Below, one piece after another: positions 60,707 through 64,000 of a DNA stretch of 64,000 nt. The notes beneath the pieces were generated by a model. The model had not been told where the DNA came from. It searched no databases and worked only from the letters and a program-made list of their open reading frames with translations. This DNA is from Novosphingobium sp. FKTRR1 (GTDB lineage Bacteria > Pseudomonadota > Alphaproteobacteria > Sphingomonadales > Sphingomonadaceae). Positions within the stretch are counted from its first letter, which is position 1, and the number at the start of each line of letters is the position of its first letter. Position numbers and translations under genes: made by a program. The stretch lies in assembly GCF_020404405.1 (NCBI RefSeq), contig NZ_JAIZDA010000003.1, forward strand, positions 310,001 through 374,000, read 5' to 3'.

Positions 60707-61774
60707 ATGGAGTTCGCCTTCACCGAAGAGCAGGCCATGATCGCGGATACCGTCCGCGCCTTCTTTGCCGAAAACGCGACCAGCGCGCGCACCCGTGCCG
60801 CCATGAAGGCGACGGGTGCCGACGCGGGGTTCGACCGGGCGTTGTGGCATGCGTTCGCCAGCGAACTCGGCCTTGCAGGCGTCGGCCTGCCCGAGGACCA
60901 TGGCGGTGCCGGGCTGGGCATTCTGGAACTTGCGCTGGTTGCCGAAGCTGCCGGGGCTCATGTTGCGGCCATGCCGTTACTGGGGCTGGCCATGGTCGGC
61001 CGTGCCATCGCGGCAGGCGGATCAGATGTGCAGAAGTCCGAATGGCTGCCCGGCCTTGCCAATGGCGACGTGATCGCTGCTGCGGCATGGGGCGAGGGAC
61101 TGCACGCCTCTGGCGGTCTGCTGAGCGGAACGCTGTCGTTCGTGCCGCACGGTGGCGCTGCGGATATCCTGCTGGTCTATACCGGCGATGATGCCTGGCT
61201 CGTCGACTTGCGCGGCGAAGGCGTGGTCGCGACCAACCATGTCACGATGGACCAGACGCGACCGCTCGCCACCATCGTCCTGACCGAAGTTGGCGCCGAG
61301 CCGCTGGCGGACGGAACCGCCGCGATGGCAGCGGCGTTGGCGGCCGGGTGGCTGTGTCTTGCCGCCGAAGCGCTGGGCGGCGCGCAGGCCGCGCTGGACC
61401 GCACCGTCGCCTATTCGCGCGAACGGGTGCAGTTCGGCCGTCCGATCGGCTCGTTTCAGGCATACAAGCACCGTCTGGCCGACATGATGATCGAGATCGA
61501 ACAGGCGCGCTCGGCGGTCTATTGGGCGGCCTGCGCGATCGACGAGGGTAGCGATGAGGCGACACTGGCCTTGCATGCGGCCAAGGCGTTCTGCGCCGAT
61601 ACCTATCACATGTGCGCCGGCAACATGATCCAGCTGCACGGCGGCATCGGCTTTACGTGGGAGCATGATGCGCACCTCTACTTCAAGCGTGCGCGCTCGA
61701 TCATGAGCATGCTGGGCGACAGCCAGTGGCACCGCGAACAAGTGGCGCGATTGATTTTGGGAGCAGTGGCATGA
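60707..61774 (+). CDS. Acyl-CoA dehydrogenase, partner subunit type
   Basis: This 355-residue acyl-CoA dehydrogenase has FTEEQAMIADTVRAFFAEN, VGLPEDHGGAGLGILELAL, a reduced middle domain, YSRERVQFGRPIGSFQAYKH and QLHGGIGFTWEHDAHLYFKRA. The C-terminal helix region is complete. It overlaps the FadE30-like gene by 4 bp, so the two probably form a heteromer. Both act on CoA esters of the HIP-derived ring C/D unit. Confidence 0.85.
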   Translation: MEFAFTEEQAMIADTVRAFFAENATSARTRAAMKATGADAGFDRALWHAFASELGLAGVGLPEDHGGAGLGILELALVAEAAGAHVAAMPLLGLAMVGRAIAAGGSDVQKSEWLPGLANGDVIAAAAWGEGLHASGGLLSGTLSFVPHGGAADILLVYTGDDAWLVDLRGEGVVATNHVTMDQTRPLATIVLTEVGAEPLADGTAAMAAALAAGWLCLAAEALGGAQAALDRTVAYSRERVQFGRPIGSFQAYKHRLADMMIEIEQARSAVYWAACAIDEGSDEATLALHAAKAFCADTYHMCAGNMIQLHGGIGFTWEHDAHLYFKRARSIMSMLGDSQWHREQVARLILGAVA

Positions 61775-62949
61775 AGCTTGGCTTTTCAAGCGCCGACGAG
61801 GCATTCCGCAGCGAATGTGCAGGCTGGCTGCAAGAGCAGATGACCGGGCCTTTTGCCGACATCCGGGGCATTCCCAACCTTGGCGATGCCATCCCCCGGC
61901 GCAAGGAGTGGGAACAGCAGCTGGCGGCGCACCGCTGGTCGTGCATCGGCTGGCCCAGCGCATGGGGCGGTCGGGACGCGACTTTGGCGCAACAGGTGAT
62001 CTTTGCCGAGGAATACGCGCGTGCCGGAGCGCCCAACCGCATCAACCACATCGGGGTCGAACTGGCCGGGCCGACGATCCTGACCTTCGGTTCCGACGCG
62101 CAGAAGGCGAAGTACCTGCCCGGTATCGCGGCGGGTACGCAGATCTGGTGTCAGGGGTATTCCGAGCCCAATGCCGGGTCCGATCTGGCCAACGTCAAGA
62201 CCAGGGCACGGCTCGAAGGCGGCGAATGGATCGTCAACGGGCAGAAGGTCTGGACCAGTCTGGCGCATTACTCGGACATGATCTTTGTCGTCGCGCGGAG
62301 CGAGGAAGGCTCGAAAGGGCCGAAGGGCATCTCGTTTCTGCTGATGGAGGTGGACCAGCCCGGCATCGAGATCCGGCCGATCGGCCAGATGAACGGCGAG
62401 GCCGAGTTCAATGAGACGTTCCTGACCGACGCGCGCTGCCCAGCCGATTCCATGCTGGGGGCGCCGGGCGATGGCTGGAAGGTGGCGATGGCGCTGCTGG
62501 CTTTCGAACGCGGTGTGTCGACGCTCGGCCAGCAGATGCAGTTCCGCAATGAACTCGATGCCGTGATCGATGCGGCGCAGGCCAACGGCAAGGCGCGCGA
62601 TCCGGTGATCCGGCAGCGGCTGGCGCAGGCGGAAATCGGCTTGCGGCTGATGCGGTACGGCGCGCTGCGGATGCTGTCTCAGGGCGATCCTTCGGCCATC
62701 GATGGCGCCGCGCTTACCTACAAGATCCAGTGGGCCACCTGGCGGCGCAATCTCGGTGAACTGGCGATGGACGTGCTCGGGCAGGGCGCCGAAGTGGCCG
62801 ATGGGGATCACTACGCCTGGTCGACATTGCCGAACATGTACCTCTTCAGCCGCGCTGACACCATTTACGGCGGCACCAACCAGATCCAGCGCAACCTGAT
62901 CGCCGAGCGCGGTCTTGGCCTGCCGCGTGAACCGCGCGGTGCGCAGTGA
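61771..62949 (+). CDS. fadE30: Acyl-CoA dehydrogenase, FadE30-like
   Basis: This 392-residue acyl-CoA dehydrogenase is close to Mycobacterium FadE30, which dehydrogenates HIP-CoA at the start of ring C/D degradation. Matching blocks are GQKVWTSLAHYSDMIFVVAR, FERGVSTLGQQMQFRNELD, WRRNLGELAMDVLGQG and YGGTNQIQRNLIAERGLGLP. ATGA overlap with the preceding FadE. The neighbour downstream is the IpdF gene, as in Mycobacterium (Rv3559c-Rv3560c). Judged from remembered family sequence. Confidence 0.85.
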   Translation: MKLGFSSADEAFRSECAGWLQEQMTGPFADIRGIPNLGDAIPRRKEWEQQLAAHRWSCIGWPSAWGGRDATLAQQVIFAEEYARAGAPNRINHIGVELAGPTILTFGSDAQKAKYLPGIAAGTQIWCQGYSEPNAGSDLANVKTRARLEGGEWIVNGQKVWTSLAHYSDMIFVVARSEEGSKGPKGISFLLMEVDQPGIEIRPIGQMNGEAEFNETFLTDARCPADSMLGAPGDGWKVAMALLAFERGVSTLGQQMQFRNELDAVIDAAQANGKARDPVIRQRLAQAEIGLRLMRYGALRMLSQGDPSAIDGAALTYKIQWATWRRNLGELAMDVLGQGAEVADGDHYAWSTLPNMYLFSRADTIYGGTNQIQRNLIAERGLGLPREPRGAQ

Positions 62950-62989
62950 TCCTGCCGGAATTTCCCCGAACCATGCCCCGAGGTGCCCT

Positions 62990-63775
62990 GTGAGCGTTCC
63001 TGTCCCCGCCTATCCCACGCCGCTTGGCCTGCTGAAGGGCAAGACCGTGGTCATCACCGCCGCTGCCGGCACCGGTATCGGCTTTGCCGTGGCCAAGCGC
63101 GCCGCCGAAGAGGGCGCACGCGTGCTGATCAGTGATTTTCATGAGCGCCGTTTGGGAGAGGCGGCCGACCGCATCGCGTCCGAAGTCGGCTGCGAGCGAC
63201 CCGCCACGTTCGTGTGCGATGTTACCAGCGAAACCGCCGTGCAGGGTCTGCGTGATGCCGCCGTCGCCGCGCTGGGCAAAGTGGACGTGCTGATCAACAA
63301 CGCCGGGCTGGGGGGCGAGGTCGATGTTGTCGATATGACCGACGATCAGTGGAGCCGCGTGCTCGATGTCACGCTGACCAGCTTGTTCCGCATGACCCGC
63401 GCGTTCCTGCCGATCATGTATGCGGCAAGGTCGGGTGTCATGGTCAACAACGCTTCGGTGCTGGGTTGGCGGGCGCAGAAGGGGCAGGCGCACTATGCGG
63501 CGGCCAAGGCTGGCGTCATGGCTTTCACCCGCTGCAGCGCGCTGGAGGCGGCCGATCACGGCGTGCGGATCAATGCGGTGGCGCCCAGCCTTGCGATGCA
63601 CCCGTTCCTTGCCAAAGTGACCACCGAGGAGCGGCTGGCAGAACTGGTCAAGACCGAGGCCTATGGCCGCCCGGCCGAAGTGTGGGAGGTGGCCAACGTC
63701 ATGGTGTTCCTCGCCAGCGACCTTTCCTCCTACATGACCGGCGAGATCGTGCCGGTTTCCAGCCAGAGGGCATGA
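62990..63775 (+). CDS. ipdF: IpdF, SDR of ring C/D degradation
   Basis: This 261-residue SDR matches Mycobacterium IpdF closely: TAAAGTGIG at the cofactor site, ISDFHERRLGEAADRI, NNAGLGGEVDV, VNNASVLGWRAQKGQ, YAAAK, RCSALEAADHGVRINAVAPS and SSYMTGEIVPVSSQ. IpdF oxidises the 5-hydroxyl left after FadE30 and hydratase steps. GTG at 62990 follows CCGAGGTGCCCT. Adjacent to fadE30, as in Mycobacterium. The downstream MaoC-like gene starts 2 bp after its stop. Confidence 0.88.
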   Translation: MSVPVPAYPTPLGLLKGKTVVITAAAGTGIGFAVAKRAAEEGARVLISDFHERRLGEAADRIASEVGCERPATFVCDVTSETAVQGLRDAAVAALGKVDVLINNAGLGGEVDVVDMTDDQWSRVLDVTLTSLFRMTRAFLPIMYAARSGVMVNNASVLGWRAQKGQAHYAAAKAGVMAFTRCSALEAADHGVRINAVAPSLAMHPFLAKVTTEERLAELVKTEAYGRPAEVWEVANVMVFLASDLSSYMTGEIVPVSSQRA

Positions 63776-63777
63776 CG

Positions 63778-64000
63778 ATGACGGAAGTATTCGCACGCCC
63801 GGCCGATCTGGTCGGCAAGGAAGGCACGCAGTTGGGGCCGACCGACTGGCTGGCGATCGGGCAGGACCGAGTGGATGGGTTCGCCGAAGTGACCGGCGAT
63901 CACCAGTGGATCCATGTGGACGTCGACCGGGCAAAGGACGGACCGTTCGGCGGGACCATCGCCCACGGGTACCTGACGCTCAGTCTGGTCAACCACTTCC
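63778..64000 (+). CDS. MaoC-family dehydratase, N-terminal part (cut by window edge)
   Basis: The frame is open to the right edge, giving 74 residues of a MaoC/(R)-specific enoyl-CoA hydratase: FAEVTGDHQWIHVDVDRA with the catalytic Asp-His pair (TGDHQWIH), then FGGTIAHGYLTLSL. It would hydrate an enoyl-CoA in the ring C/D pathway. AGAGGG lies seven bases before the ATG at 63778; an ATG at 63772 overlaps the IpdF stop but is too close. The likely start is 63778. Confidence 0.85.
   Translation, partial: MTEVFARPADLVGKEGTQLGPTDWLAIGQDRVDGFAEVTGDHQWIHVDVDRAKDGPFGGTIAHGYLTLSLVNHF

Noticed and set aside
1-64000. CRISPR array, prophage, transposon or integron
   Set aside because: No spaced repeats, integrase, transposase or phage genes were seen; the only tandem repeat is the short one at 21987.

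Overview
The window reads as a steroid-catabolism gene cluster from a GC-rich alphaproteobacterium, most likely a sphingomonad (Novosphingobium/Sphingobium type). Pointers to this are three TonB-dependent receptors with the EIVVTAQ-type plug start, many short-chain dehydrogenases (SDRs) and SnoaL/NTF2-fold proteins, compact operons joined by ATGA overlaps, and clear orthologues of the Hsa and Ipd enzymes of 9,10-seco steroid degradation. The taxon is an inference. I saw no rRNA, tRNA, insertion sequence or CRISPR.

Layout. 1-3206 (minus): amidohydrolase, Coq4-like protein and a receptor cut by the window edge. 3383-7315 (plus): HTH regulator, HSL-family esterase, sulfotransferase, SDR. 7378-14056: accessory redox genes, namely an NmrA-like protein, several SDRs, two SnoaL-like proteins, a candidate Fe(II)/2-oxoglutarate dioxygenase, a 3-alpha-HSD-like SDR and an Asp/Glu racemase-like protein. 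14044-19046: a LysR gene co-oriented with a ketosteroid isomerase and a TIM-barrel gene, facing a KshA-like Rieske oxygenase with two SDRs. 19367-26072 (plus): a TonB receptor, then SnoaL, MFS, SDR, CMD and SDR genes. 26109-33898: three SDRs and a minus operon of KstD-like flavoprotein, GMC oxidoreductase, Zn-ADH and an EthD-SnoaL fusion. 34074-37251: a frameshifted TonB receptor and an SDR. 37264-42772: a module of poorly known enzymes (SnoaL, DUF1214, a hypothetical protein, TIM barrel, AKR, SnoaL, SRPBCC).

The core lies at 42.8-64.0 kb and diverges from a 203-bp promoter region. The minus operon encodes HsaA, HsaD, HsaB, HsaE, HsaG, HsaF and a KstD. The plus operon encodes an SDR, HsaC, IpdA, IpdB, a crotonase, IpdC, EchA20, two acyl-CoA dehydrogenases, FadA6, a SnoaL protein, an SDR, an acyl-CoA dehydrogenase, a FadE30-like enzyme, IpdF and a truncated MaoC hydratase. 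KstD plus 9-alpha-hydroxylation opens ring B. HsaAB hydroxylates the resulting phenol, HsaC and HsaD cleave ring A, and HsaE/F/G convert the five-carbon piece to pyruvate and acetyl/propionyl-CoA. The Ipd, FadE, EchA20 and FadA6 enzymes dismantle rings C/D as CoA esters. No clear KshB reductase or FadD3 ligase was found.

A recurring TACGCAAA/TTTGCGTA element sits in the promoter regions of both TonB receptors, the hsa/ipd operons and several accessory units. An exact 14-mer is shared between the kstD/receptor region and the hsaA/hsaC region. It is the best candidate here for an undescribed steroid-regulon operator.
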